Positions 44,720 through 56,900 of a DNA stretch of 64,000 nucleotides are shown here, piece after piece. A program made the position numbers and the translations under genes. The notes under the pieces are model-generated. The model saw only the letters and a program-made list of their open reading frames with translations. It was not told where the DNA came from and did no database searches. The number at the start of each line of letters is the position of its first letter. Position 1 is the first letter of the stretch. This DNA is from Apodospora peruviana (Eukaryota > Ascomycota > Sordariomycetes > Sordariales > Lasiosphaeriaceae), in the NCBI GenBank assembly GCA_033439685.1, contig JAUEDM010000002.1, forward strand, positions 5,332,001 through 5,396,000, given 5' to 3'.

Positions 44720-44969
44720 CTGGGCCAGCTATTGGCCCCAGTCGGGGAGTACGCGGAGAGTTGGGCGTCCCAAGGTCTGTCAAGTCGTCAAGGTCAGTCA
44801 AGTCGGCAAAGTCAGTCAAGTCGACGAGGTCTGTGAACGAGAGAAGCGCTCGGCCATCCCAATATTCAGGGGTAACAAAACGAGTACCGGCGAGAGCAAA
44901 CTGAAAGATGTCAGAGAGACTGGGAATCTCGTAGGCCGACTCGAGTAAATGAGAAGGCGACGGAGCCAT
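44604..44969 (-). CDS. Candidate ORF with DLTDL repeats, antisense to the kinase 3' end
   Basis: From ATG 44969 the minus strand is open for 121 residues, ending inside the last 116 bp of the kinase gene on the other strand. A TATA-like TATAAAG lies at 45035-45041, about 65 bp upstream. The product begins MAPSPSHLLESAYEIP and has a run of five- to six-residue repeats of the type DLTDLxD. No family is recognised. The repeats could equally be a simple-sequence tract without coding meaning. Confidence 0.25.
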   Translation of the reverse strand: MAPSPSHLLESAYEIPSLSDIFQFALAGTRFVTPEYWDGRALLSFTDLVDLTDFADLTDLDDLTDLGTPNSPRTPRLGPIAGPASLTGTYEQSRLAVLTKELVGKVALPSNPWAWEWVSAV

Positions 44970-45941
44970 AAAGGCACCGAATAACTGCTTGGTCCCTCTA
45001 GTCGGTGCGGGCCCTGTTTTATGAAGCAAGTCCACTTTATATCAGATACCAGAAATGCTCCTCATTCCAGGGTTTTGTCGGCTAGCGAAATGTCTGCTCA
45101 GTGAAACAACATCATGTGGCGTTCGGTCTGAACTACCCATCGGTACCTAGTGACCTGACCGGGCGGTCAAAGATGGCTACCTAATTATTCATGCAAAGTG
45201 CGTCGACTGCGTCCTGCTACCTTCAATATACACACCTCAATCGTCAAACCAGACTTCCCGCTGAACTACGCCATACCTCACACCGTGACCTAGACCAGAT
45301 ATCAGTCTCTCCTTTTCTGGTCACATCCCGATTTTTCAAAGAACCGAATATGAAAGCAGGGCAAATCTCTATCCCCCTCTCATCCTATCTACTAACGCGT
45401 CATCCACGTTTACTCTGAACAGTACGTGTATCCAACAGCAGTAGCGTACCGGTAATCTACCCATCCTGCCTCACAAAGGGAAGGTGTATCATTCGGCTCT
45501 CCAAAGACCCGGCCCGACACACCAGCTCTTGTCTGAGCCACACATGAACTATTGGCGGGACATCGGCTCCCCAAATGTATGTTGGGACTACGTACCATGC
45601 CTTTCGGCGTTTGCCACCTCCATCTACCTAGGTATAAGCCGATGCTATTCACTTCGTTGGTTTGACGCATATTTCGATCTCATCAGTGACAAGCCATCTG
45701 TCCCGCACTGAGGTGGGTGAATCACGGCAGAGGCGTCCATTCAAACGCATATATACATGGGCACCGCTCCTCGAGGTGGACTGGGCAACTTGCCAAAGTC
45801 ATAGCCCTCAACATTGCCATCATTTGGACGAACCACCAAGGGCAACTGGAGACCCCACAATACCGAATCTTCCCAGTTTGTCGTCCCCCAACCCCGTAGT
45901 GAAGGTTACCATACTGATCCGCCACACATCAAACAGAAAAG
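44720..45941. other. Intergenic, start of the gene-poor region
   Basis: Tandem TCAAGTCG-type repeats at about 44,775-44,835 underlie the antisense DLTDL repeats. TATATA lies near 45,749. No other gene is supported. Confidence 0.45.
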
Positions 45942-46349
45942 ATGCCAGCTACTGCGCAGCCACACGTCCTTGACTGGACGTACCGGCCCGGTTGCACCAG
46001 CATATACCAGCATCCTGAACACCTGGCACGTGGCGCGCTCGGGGACCACTGGTTCTACAACGCCTGGTCGTTGTTGATAATGTTGTCTGAGATTGTCGAC
46101 TGGCGACCGATTGAAGACCGCGACGAAGTAATCGCCGACGAAGCAAAGCCTAGTTGGTCGTGGAAGCCGAGACCTCTGAGGATAGGGAGGGAAAATCTCG
46201 TGACGGAGTGGGAGTGGAAGGGCGCCCAGGCCGCAGATGTTTTTCGCCATGGCTTTGGGTTCATGGACTATCGCATCGAATATCTCGAGCAAATGAGCCA
46301 CTGGGAGGTTAGGCGGTTCTATGATAGGCTTTTGGAGCTTCTTGCTTGA
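45942..46349 (+). CDS. Hypothetical protein, 135 residues
   Basis: A single-exon frame from ATG 45942 (context AAAAGATGCC). The product is Trp- and acidic-rich (DWTYRPGCTSIY, HWFYNAWSLLIMLSEIVDWRP, TEWEWKGAQAADVF) and ends in a helical EQMSHWEVRRFYDRLLELLA. Its composition looks like folded protein rather than chance translation, but I recognise no family. The minus strand is open over the same stretch and looks like its shadow. There is no signal peptide. Nearest neighbours are 1.2 kb or more away. Confidence 0.42.
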   Translation: MPATAQPHVLDWTYRPGCTSIYQHPEHLARGALGDHWFYNAWSLLIMLSEIVDWRPIEDRDEVIADEAKPSWSWKPRPLRIGRENLVTEWEWKGAQAADVFRHGFGFMDYRIEYLEQMSHWEVRRFYDRLLELLA

Positions 46350-46964
46350 GGCGGACTGTCCAGCAAGTTGGAGGAGACCGTTAGTATATGCTGTCAGCTT
46401 GGACAGTAGAACACTGGCTCGCTTTGGCAGGTCGCCGATGGACCTGAGATTTTGTGGAATGGCAAACATTATTTACCGCACTGTCTATCGACCACCTCCG
46501 GTGACTGTCACGTCGTTGTTGTTCGTGTATAACAGGGGTCGGTCGATCCGATATCGCGCAGAGAATGCCTACCTACAAACTTGGTAATACCTAGCTGTAT
46601 CTCAGCTAGGTGTCCCCGTCGGAACAAGTACATACCTCTCATACCGAAGCGGCTTGGACTCGTTCGCGATGGCGCCTCTATCAAGGAGAACCCAACGCCA
46701 AGGACAACTCGCACAACAATCCCCTTTCTCTTCTTTATAAACTCAACCTTTCACCTCTTCCTTCACATACGGCCATAGATAGTGGAAAGCTCGGGATCCC
46801 GTCCGCTCTCCCATAGATAAGCCAGTAATCGCCAGACTAGTAGTTGGGTCGGTGACGACCAGCGAATCCCTGGTGCTGTATGTTGTCTTTTGTTTCCTTC
46901 CCTTACTTTTATTTTGTTTTAGGATATTTCTAGATCCTTGACTACCGACATCAAAGAAGTTGGT

Positions 46965-46987
46965 GTTCTGGCACGCAGTGCCAGAAC
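46965..46987. repeat. Perfect 10-bp inverted repeat with 3-base loop
   Basis: GTTCTGGCAC at 46965-46974 and GTGCCAGAAC at 46978-46987 are exact reverse complements separated by GCA. It would form a stable hairpin. It lies in a gene-poor stretch and has no T-run next to it. Confidence 0.75.
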
Positions 46988-48214
46988 CTTTTCTGACAGT
47001 GGTAGCTGGCGTCTGCATACGAAGTGTTCGGCTGATTAGGGTGATGTCGTCTTGACCAAAGCGAAACCGACACCAACAACAGCTCGCAACGAAATGCTGA
47101 CTTTTATTAACATTGGGCAGAGGGTATGTTGGAGACGATTTGCTTCGTTGGGACTGGTTCGCGCTGGTTCGCGGCAAACCCAGCTGCATACCTGCTGGAT
47201 CTTTGAGTTATCTTAACAAGTCTCTTCCTTTCGACGAATTATGATAGCGACTGTCAGTCTGTCACTGTGCTGAGGAAACCAGTTCCCTATTAGTCGAAAC
47301 ATTTGGTGGTGGTCTGGGCACTACCGTCCACTTTTGCCATATAAATCTTGTGCTAGTCCATACCAGTTAAGCGAGACCTTGAAAGACCATTCTCAAAATA
47401 CCGCATACCATATGTATGAAATGCTCTCTCTGCGGTCGTTTGCGTGTCCTTTCTCCTAGTTTTTGATTTTGTGCGCCCTTCGACAAACGTATTCCAGCTA
47501 CATAGACAGCTCTCTAGGTAATAGATACATAAGTACCTAGTTTATATACGCAGGGTTCGACTAGACACATAGAATGCCGTCGCTCTTTCCAGATGTTATA
47601 CTCGAGGTGATGTCAACAAAATTATAACAGGGAAAGACATTCTTCTCCAATCGCTGCCCAGAAAAAGTGAGGCTACCCGCATAAAGATATCTGTATGTCA
47701 TACAAGAAAGGGCAAATCAGAGGAGCCCATCCCCCTTAGGCACTTTAAAAGCCGCCTACCAACATGGTAATCATGCCACATCCATATCGATACCTCCTTT
47801 CCGACCAAGATTGGAGTGCTCATCCATACCAATTTAGAGGGAAACCGAGTATCGATAGGATGTGATGAGCATGAATTAGGTTTTGAAGCAGTCAAAAGGA
47901 TTGGAATACAGCACGCTCCATCCTGTCCCATTTCCCGATCGACCAATCTGGACCTATCGGCTTGCTTCAGCGGCTTTAACTAGCGACAAACGCGGCGTTT
48001 GGGTCACCGGGCCATTATGATTCTCTTCATCGATGGGCCGCTATCAGGTTGACAGGCCCTCTCCGTGTTCGCCATCCTCGTTCTTTCAAGGCCAAAGAAG
48101 AAGAAAGGTTATGTGGATATGGTTTTGTTTCTTCCGGTAGGCGGTTTAGCCCCTCGCTATGCGTTTTGCTGGCATGGATTCTGGGGGGTTTCAGGTAGGG
48201 AGACTGCTTTCGTA

Positions 48215-48450
48215 ACGGCAAAAAGGCGAAGAATTCGTAAAATTACGAAATATATCAAAATCATCAATCAATGATTACTAGAGACCAGTATTTACTATTT
48301 AATCAGTATACTCGACTAGCGTACTATTAAGCCCTTCAGTATATGAATAATAAATCTTAAAGGCTAATTTAAAGTATGCTAAAATACGGAATAGCGATGT
48401 TAGTACGACCGACTTAGGACTAGTCTTAAGATCTTGCCTATATATCTCAC
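48215..48450. repeat. A+T-rich stretch resembling a RIP-degraded repeat
   Basis: The base composition changes abruptly to A/T-rich with many TA and stop codons, then returns to GC-rich sequence at about 48,455. Repeat-induced point mutation (C to T in duplicated DNA, in Pezizomycotina) leaves such sequence. The element it came from is not recognisable. Confidence 0.45.
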
Positions 48451-51020
48451 ATCCTTCCCGAGCGCCCCTGCTTGGTAGGGGGGTTCTAACCCCCAAGGGA
48501 CCGGCCTGTGGCGACGAAAACATCTCGCACGCTCCAAGACACCACAGTGAAAGATGGCTGGGGCGGCTGAATAAAGAACAGAGTACAGTAGGGGAGTACA
48601 ATAGGAAACGAAACCTCTGTACCAAATTGATAAGTACCCCGATACGACAGCGAAGCCAGCTGCCAGAAACGGTCACACCCTAGTGCACGGGAAGAGTTTC
48701 CCGCTTCCTGTTCACTTAGTAGCCCCTTTATGGTTGTTTGTTTGGTTTCATTACCCCTATTTTACCCTCTCACTGTATTGCCCGATTGCACTGGGTTGGA
48801 CAGTCTACAATATCTTTGTTAAACAGCAATAAATATTCGTTTCACTTCAGGCAGCCGTGTGCATCAGATACACAGGAACAGTACTCTAGTTGCGAGTCTC
48901 CCAGGTTCGAACTCCAAAGACGGACTAATCATCCAAAAGGGCAATATGGAAAAAAGCATCAAGAGGAGAAGTCATGAGCGGTCAACAGCCGCCACGATAT
49001 TTCTACACACCGGTACAGTTCAGTCCGAGGTATCCGGAAATGTCAGTCTCAGGTACGAAATGCCTTTCTACCACCTTCTTGAACGGGATGAGCGGATAAA
49101 GCTGATATGGTTTGGTTGGCTAATGCAACCCTCGGTGTGTCCGAATGCAGCCTTACTGACCGCATCAGACAAGCAGCTCTAAGTGATCCTGCGCAGAGGA
49201 TGCAAGATCCGAAATCCTATAGAAAAGGACCATTGCGCCCTGATCAGGTTCAGAGACGCTAAAATGGGTTTCCGATCGTTTGACACACGAATATCGAACT
49301 TCACTACCTTGCCTTTTCTACATGGTTTCTTTCAACCCACTGCACCATTGAAATATGTTGGTATGGGATCCATTCGCTCGCTCAGATACATACGAACGAA
49401 GCCTCTCCGGTATTTACATTTTCGAAGCCCAAGTTACCTGCCTACAACGTTATTGGCTTGGTTCAAGCCGGCGAGCGGCAAGGCACGTCGTCGATTTATG
49501 ATCTTGGACCCTTTCCCCACAGATCGATCGCTTTAGCTCTCTGGTACCTAAGGCACCTACAGACTGCGGGATTAGATGCCTGACCAAGTGAAGTATTCGT
49601 CAAATATACGAGCGTTCTCCTAACGTCTGGGGTCATTTTGTTTTCATTTCAAGATACCAAAGTATCCTTTCTGGTAGTACCAGGAAATGATTTCGAGTTG
49701 CCCCGATTTAGAGGTGGCATTATCCCCTCAAAGGCGACCGGCCGCAATTGAGTCAATGACGGCGGTTTGCTGCGTCGGTTGATGAGTGTTAATGTGGCCT
49801 CAGAATTGAGGGAACGGACGTCGCGTAAGCGTCGGCCCTGGAGGAATCCAGCTGTTCCTAATCGGCTCCGGAATCGGCCCTCTCTAATTATGTGAGGGAC
49901 AGGAAACAAAAGACAAGTGGACTTCTTGTTTTGTGGTTTCTTCCAGTGTGGTTCCTTTGTCTCGTGCATGGATCCCGACGGGACAAGATCAGCTTTCCAA
50001 GATTCTCATCAGTTCAGAGGTCAGATTGTGCCTGGCTTACGCTCCATCTGTGCGGCGAGTTATCGACAGGGGATGTCGCTGTGGCACTCAACATCCAACC
50101 AGGCAAGCCGATCCTGAACTTGGCGCCACTTTCGACTTATGACCACTGACAAGTCTCTTTCAACGGTTTCGAGGCAGATTCGAAAGGCAGACATAATAAA
50201 AAGTTGAACGAGCTCCGGTAGTTTACCTAGCTCCTCCATCTCGGGGAAGTCAGAAAGGACCTTGCGCTCAAGGAGGTCCAATCTGTGGGGGAAAAAGAAA
50301 CTCACGATGGTGCGGCGACCCGCCGGCCTATCACAGTATGTTTGCGGCGAGCGTAGCACGACCTTTCGACCTGTCACATGCACGGATAGCGAAGCCGGTG
50401 GTGATGGCCTGTGGTTCTGCCTGGGTCTGTGGATCCGGGCTCACGAGCCGCATATGCAAGCGGCTTTGGCAAGGTTGGCTCGGTTCGGATACGCCAGGGG
50501 TAGCTCCCACTCAACTCCAATGCCGTCACCCAGGAGTAGGCCTCCTGGAGGAGATTGACAACGCTAAACTGATAAATAATTTCCTGATGAAGGAGAATCC
50601 GGGGACTCGTGATGACTGGCAGCTCCCCCACCGATAATGAGGCTCAGTGGGGTGTTGGTTGATTCATCAGATTTGGCTGAGGTCAAAGGTCCCGGGGCTT
50701 GTTCCGGCCGGAGGCTTTCCGGCGCCCCGCTCAACTCCCTAGAGTCTTCCTTGAGCAGGATCGTGAAATGGAAGGTGCAAGTGGGTCGGGCCTGCCCCTG
50801 AGTTCCGGCGAGGGACACGAATTTGCGGAGTACGAAGTCCAATCCGATTAGAGCTCTCTTCCTTTTTCCCAATCGGGGCTCGCCCGCAGCTCCCGACAGA
50901 CTATTGTTTGAAACTGACGCGCAAACCAGTTGAGAATGAATATGACAGAAAATATGACAGAAACCCATTATCGGTGTCCTTACCAGCCAGTTATCTCGCC
51001 CACTCGGTCCCGAGCTGTCG

Positions 51021-51159
51021 TTTAAAAGCCAGAGAGCAGCCCTACACCTTCCTTACCTTACCTTTTTACCTCTCTCATCCTTCTTTCTCGCCCCTATATC
51101 CTCACAGTCAATACTGAGCAATCAACACAAACTTTACGTGTACATCCAGGACCTCCGCC
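51021..51159 (+). promoter_or_regulatory. Core promoter and leader of the 44-codon ORF
   Basis: TTTAAAAG at 51021-51028 is TATA-like. It is followed by a CT-rich stretch (about 51,040-51,105) and a CA-rich leader, the usual layout of highly expressed fungal genes. Confidence 0.35.
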
Positions 51160-51294
51160 ATGGCTCCAGTCCTTCATAAAGAGACTCGTGTTTACGGCAA
51201 GACAGTCATCGTCATCATTCCAAAACCTCCACCGCCACAACAGAGGTCAATAAAGCAGCCGGATGTCGCTGAAACTGGTGGGCTCGACAATTAG
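51160..51294 (+). CDS. Small ORF, 44 residues, with strong start context (candidate)
   Basis: ATG 51160 sits in CCGCCATGG, close to an ideal Kozak context, 131 bp after a TATA-like box and a CT-rich leader. The product starts MAPVLHKETRVYGKTVIVII, continues with PKPPPPQQR and ends GGLDN. It has no signal peptide and no cysteine. The short hydrophobic strand VIVII is too short to span a membrane. I recognise no family. Further exons downstream cannot be excluded. Confidence 0.4.
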   Translation: MAPVLHKETRVYGKTVIVIIPKPPPPQQRSIKQPDVAETGGLDN

Positions 51295-52842
51295 ACCCTG
51301 CCGCGTGAAAGGATGTTGAGCTAGCAACCTCCGAGGTCAGTTTTGAGAGTAATCCACCACGTCTCCGATGGTCGGTAACTTTGTATGGGCTGACATTTTG
51401 CTCAAGTTAGTCTATGACGGGGATCAAAACGACTTACTCTACAGCTGGACTTAGTGACGAAAGCAACCCAAATGGATTCGGTGAAATTCTGTTTTCTGGG
51501 ATGATGTTCGGGTTAGTCGGTGCCTGGGGTTAACTGAGTCTTCCCTGTATTTAAATGCCTTCGAAGTTCGTGATTCCTGGCCAATCAAACACAGGGCTTG
51601 CAAGCCCCTTCGTGCTGTTCAACCTTTTAAAATGTGCAAAGTAACCTTATATCGCATGTCACAAAAAGACGCCAACTGCAACAGTGTTAGTGTCTGTCGG
51701 GTTTGGGACAATTTCCTTTCTATCCTCGCGCGCCACCTCGACCCGATCAAGTGGTCAAGAATGAGCTTGGTGTCGCTATCTCCTAGTACTACACCTAGAA
51801 AAAAGGATTCATGATCCTAGACTTGGACTTAGCACTTCGACACTTTGCCGCCCGGTCAGAAGTGCCAACACATGTCTTTACTGAACTGTACCGCGCTGTC
51901 TATACTTGGTGCATACAGTCGCTTCAAGACGAACCCTACCACAAACATATTCCTCGCCAGCGTCAATTATAACAGCAATCGTCCCCCGCATGATCTGCTC
52001 GTTCTCGAACCACTCCGACGGCTCGATGTTCAAAGTGTGGAGCCACGACAATGTCCATCGCCCGCCCCCGATCTGCCTTGCGAACACAGTTCGGTCAAAA
52101 GTTGTGATGTTGAAACATAGATAATGGTGCAAGCGTTTCCGTACGACGCCAATCACGACCCATTCGAAATATTCGTCGAGGAGCAACACCTACAATTGTA
52201 GTAAGAAATTCGATTCAGGGGCTGGATTCCAGCCTCCGTTCATGAGTAAACATTATCGCGGTTACCAAGCCAATGGCGTCCGGCGTCGAATCAACTGCTC
52301 AGACCACCCACCATCAAAGATGCAGCACATCAAGCCTGCCAACATTTTGACATTCAGTCCAATGGGTTATTTTAGATGATTCTGCAATACAAGCCCAGCC
52401 TGGTCGCCTCTACTTAGGCCTATGGGTGTGTAGGACCAGAACACTAACCTGCGGAGAAAGATGTAGAATGGTTGTCGCCGATGAGGCTGTGTACGTACAT
52501 CTTCGGCATCCTATTTGATACTTGGAAATGGTGTCAGCATTCTTGCATCGTGGGAGGCTGCTCAACCTGATCAACCACCCTCGCGACGCGACAGGCGGTG
52601 AGGGTCTGAACAAACCTACACTTTCGGCTGTCGGGCACCATTCCTCGATACTTGCTGGCCAAGGCTTGGGGGACTAGCGATAACGATAAACGTCAATACC
52701 ATGGCAGTCATGACAGCCTTAATAGCCTTGACAGTCGCAAGCTGGGCCGGGGCTGGTGCTTATATCAGGCTGAGAGTCTCCTTGCGTCTAGCCCATTGTC
52801 AATGTGTCCCACTCAACGACGGGCAAGAGACGACCGGCCAAC
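51295..52842. other. Intergenic, upstream of DUF6594 gene A
   Basis: No supportable gene. A CCAAT box lies near 51,571. Confidence 0.45.
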
Positions 52843-53979
52843 ATGAGCAACCCACATCTGGCTTCGACTCTAGAGCAAGGAGGAGGACCCTCTGTACTTG
52901 CTGAAGATGTAGAAGATCGCCCTGATAATAGCAAGTGAGCCAAATCTCAACTCTTGACTTTGCTGACCTCTTGATGCAGTCAGCGACTGGGAGAGGACCT
53001 TGTCAAACAGTAGGTAGAGACCGTCCGTCCCACCCAGCATGAACACGTTTTGGTACACACCCTGACATACTACAGCCGGGCAAGTGGGTATTGCCGGGCT
53101 CTCTTGGCTGATGAGCAATGATCCTCAATATAACTTCTATCCCTGCTTCGAAGATGTCGCCACCGAGGTGCTCCTCCATTCAACATGGAATATCAAGCGA
53201 AACGTCGGAATCCTTCGAAGGATTCAGGGTCAGCGAAGGCAGACGCTTCACAGCAGAAGCCTCGGCGCATCGAAACGGGAAAAGAAGGTTATCCGAAAGC
53301 TGAGGAAAGAGCTGTCGGCATACTGTAGGTTGTGTTGTTGTGGTCGTCTGTGAGTCTGTGGCGAGACGTCGGGCTGATGTCTGCTAGATGCTTTTAGGAT
53401 CAAGCTGAGCACTGTTGTTCAGCAGAGCGAACCGCAACTCGGTAGTGTACAAGATCTTAAATACTGGACCGAGAAGAATTGTCCAGCATGGCATCGTCTC
53501 CTCAACGAGACAGACGCAGGTGATCTTCGTAGTGTCTGGCCCCGCCAGGGCCAAATCGACAACCTAATCCTGAAGGTTCGGAGGACGAAGCTCGGCAATG
53601 CTCTTATGGTGAGTGGTCCGTTACTGTTCGCTTTATATGTCAAGCTCACATCTTGCTGTGACAATAGCGGCCCTTCGTCAGCAAAAGGCAGCAAGTTGGG
53701 GAAGTGGAAATGCAGATTTTCAAGCCTGAAATCATGTCTAGGTTCAGCAGTGCTGCCTCTCTCTGGCTTCTGGGTATCCTCTTTTATGTTCCCGTGGCTC
53801 TCTTGTCGTACCAAGTCCTAGATCGAGGAGTCTCCATAGGAGTTGCACTGATCTTCTGCTTTGTTTTCAATTTGCTTGCCCAGTGGCTTGCAGCGGACCG
53901 CGTCGAGATCTTTTACATTTTGGTGCTCGGGTACATCGCAATTATCGGTGGAAATATTATTGACGTGAATGAAAACTGA
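52843..53979 (+). CDS. DUF6594-family integral membrane protein (A)
   Basis: Five exons: 52843-52934, 52984-53009, 53076-53324, 53388-53608 and 53668-53979. They give 299 residues with every phase consistent and no stop. Donors are GTGAGC, GTAGGT, GTAGGT and GTGAGT; acceptors are TCAG, ACAG, CTAG and ATAG. The family signature is the segment GLSWLMSNDPQYNFYPCFEDVATEVLL, then a charged helix (REKKVIRKLRKEL) and the loop up to YWTEKNCPAW. The C-terminus has three transmembrane helices at about 210-290 (LWLLGILFYVPVALLSY, IGVALIFCFVFNLLAQWL, IFYILVLGYIAIIGG). DUF6594 proteins are common in fungi and their function is unknown. The 26-nt second exon is unusually small. The acceptors of exons 2 and 4 were chosen by frame. 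Confidence 0.8.
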
Positions 53980-56900
53980 ATATCATCAATATCTCGACGT
54001 AGCTGATATTGAGTAGGTAGTTGACTGGAGGGGGAGGCGGCAATCCTAAAGCTTTAAGATACCGTGTGGACGGGTTATCGAGTTTGTTGTTGCCGGTTTG
54101 AAAAGGAAAGAACTCTGACCAGAGCAAGGATGCAAATTTCTAGCCTTGCGTTCCGTGTGTGGTCAATAAAACAATCAACGCGACATTTTGATTGGCGGAG
54201 TCAAGGACGAGAGGGAGGCGCAGCGCCTTTTTTGAGGAGAACGGGGAGTTACGGGTCGTCATAGCACCTCCAGTCAGTGGAGCATCCGATGGAGTGTGCC
54301 TTCCTGATGTCCTTGGTGGATTGTGCCCATTACTGGGCTGGGTGGATGTCCAAAAGAGCCCTACGAGGAATGAACGTTCAAGATGAAACGGGGGGCCATG
54401 ATCACCAAGTGATGGTCAATTTTTTTTCTGCCTAGGCCATGCATGTCTAGATACTGGCGGGATCTGGAGAAACTACTTAATCATAAGGGATCTTTGACAT
54501 TGCAGACAAGTTTTTTAAAGGAAACCAAGTGCACATGGCGATTATCTGGTCCGGCAATCTGGCGGGCACCCACCGGGCCTCCTCCCCGAGCACTGGCGCC
54601 GGGGACCTGAAATACCAATGTCTCCCAACACCATTAATGCCGGCAGAGAATTACAATTAACATATGGGGAATTCTTTGCGCCGCTCGGTTCAAGCCGCCT
54701 GGGCAAGGCAAGTACTGTTGATGAAGGAGGGCGCCTTCGCCGCTAAACGGCCCAGGCGCCGTGTTGCCATGTTTCGACCTCAGACAGTCGAATAATTAAT
54801 ACCAGGTACGCATGCATTCAACATCAATTTCTAATTTCACTCAACAAAACCAACCGCAAAATATTAAAAAGCTAGTACCTACCGATATTTCTCAGGCTGT
54901 GAAGACCCAACTCTGTCACAACCTAGTTATTCTTTTGAGACCTTGCCCAGCTGGCGAAATCGAGCCTCCAAAACGAAACGCAACGCAACCAATATCTCGA
55001 AACCAACCACACCTCCAACCTATTACCAAACTCCGGAGCAAGCACGCGACACAGTTGATCATGATGTCCATCCAGTATCCGTTTCAATCTCCAACCAGCA
55101 CAGCAACAGCGAAAGCCGCATGCGCCCTGTACCAGGCTGACCAGCGAAGTCCCCGACACCCCCTTCTTACCGAGATACGACACCGACAATGCGAGAGTTC
55201 CTTTTGAAACAGCCACGGCAATATACCGACAGATCCTCTTCGTGTGACAGTGCAAAATCGCATCCAGATCCGCTGCGTGGAAGTGCAGAGGGATACAGGG
55301 ACGCAGACGATGAGGCTCTCGATACCCCGGCCGTGGATATGGGTTTTCCACGACCCCCGATTAAAGGCCACCCACCGGGCCACCGCATTTGCAGCACGCG
55401 TGCAAGGAAATACACGAAAGAAGACAAGAAAGCCAAAAGATTAAACACGGTAAAAATTGGCACGACGTGCCCAAATCGTACCAACTGTTCATTCCACCAT
55501 CGCCGTCTCTCTTCAAAGGCCAAAGCAAACAGATCTCCCCCGGATACTCCTTTAACCCCGTCAATCCATTGAAACTCGTGAATTTATTGCCGACTGGACC
55601 TCATGAAGAGAACACCGGCCGAGGTGGAACGAGTGGCAAGAAGGCCAGAGCAAGCAAACAACAAGAACAGCACAGAAATCTCCCCTTCGCGTAGCATAAT
55701 GTCACCAGTATGGAAGCAAAGAAAGAGAAACAGTATAGTAAACAGAATTTTCTATCCCATTCTCGGGTGAGCGGTTTATCCATCGTTCACGGTCTCCAAC
55801 GCCTTCGCCATTTGCCGTACCTGTGTCCGTAAACACACACACACATGCAGTGTAAACAACAGACACGCCAAGGCAAGACGATGATTTAAGCATAAAAGTA
55901 ACGATAATTAGGATAACACCAAGTGGATTCTCTCGCGACGGTGTCCGCTCCTAACGCCGCGCCGAGTTATCCTGGTAGGCGGCCAGGGCGGCGCTGTGGA
56001 TCTGATGATTTGATCTCCACCAACTGACGCGATGGTAGGGCCTAGGGTAGGGCTGGGACCCCCGGTCCTGGTGGTGATGCGGCTCCAGGTACGTCGCAGC
56101 GTATCCACCGTCCGTGTCGTAGCAGTCGCGATTACCGAGGGACAGGTAAATAGACACACAATGATAGGAGCTCGCATACAGGCTCAAGAACCCGAAGGAG
56201 GAAGATCGCGAACGGCGAGAAAAAATGGGGAGACGATGGCCCATAGAGTCCACCGGCGAAGCTGGAGGTAGCGTCGCGAAACTATCGCGAAGAGTTGCTC
56301 GTACAGACAAAGGTAAATCACGAGACGTTTCCGGGTAGAGACATCCAAAAACCAACTCCAGAATTATATTTTTCTCTTAAATGATATCATGATCCGCCTG
56401 GGACTTTACCATGCCAGATGCGAAGACGCCCCTTGCGAAAAAAAAAAGACAAAAGCCAAGCACCAAACTGTCTGGACTCGATATTCTCCCCTCCTCCGAC
56501 AACCCTTTTCGCCCAAGTCACCGCGGCGTATCTTCGTCGCCATTCATGTCGTTTGCGTTTGTTTGATCGGTTTTCGTAGGAGGCTTCTCGGCCTTCGGAT
56601 TCGGAGTGTTCTCACCATAGGAGGGAAAGTAAAAAGCGGGGGGAGATCGCTTAAATGTTTTCTTTTCTTTCTTCCCCGACGGCCTATGGTATTCAGTGTT
56701 AAGAGTGTGTTTGCTTCTAGTCAGCGACGAGAGATGTATACCATTCCTTCTGATTTCTCGAAAACCAGATCATCCCGGAGGCTTCCTGAGGCATCGTGCG
56801 AGGCTTCTCCCCAAGGAAAGGGGTGGGAAAGCGCGTTTTTTTGAGGTGGGTTGTCAGTTATTGGTTGCTTCGCTCGATGACCGCGTTGGGGAACGGGTCA

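Larger units (their letters stand above)
46350..51159. other. 4.8 kb gene-poor region
   Basis: No ORF is convincing. It contains a perfect hairpin (46965-46987), a RIP-like A+T-rich stretch (48215-48450) and scattered TACCTA sequence. A 148-codon minus frame at 46743-47189 is open but without recognisable features. Confidence 0.45.

Noticed and set aside
45906..46469. Minus-strand ORF of 187 codons
   Set aside because: It is antisense to the plus-strand 135-residue ORF, which has the more protein-like composition. Neither is certain.
48885..48925. GGTTCGAACTCC, like a tRNA T-arm or B box
   Set aside because: The flanks do not pair as a T-stem and no acceptor or anticodon stem can be folded.
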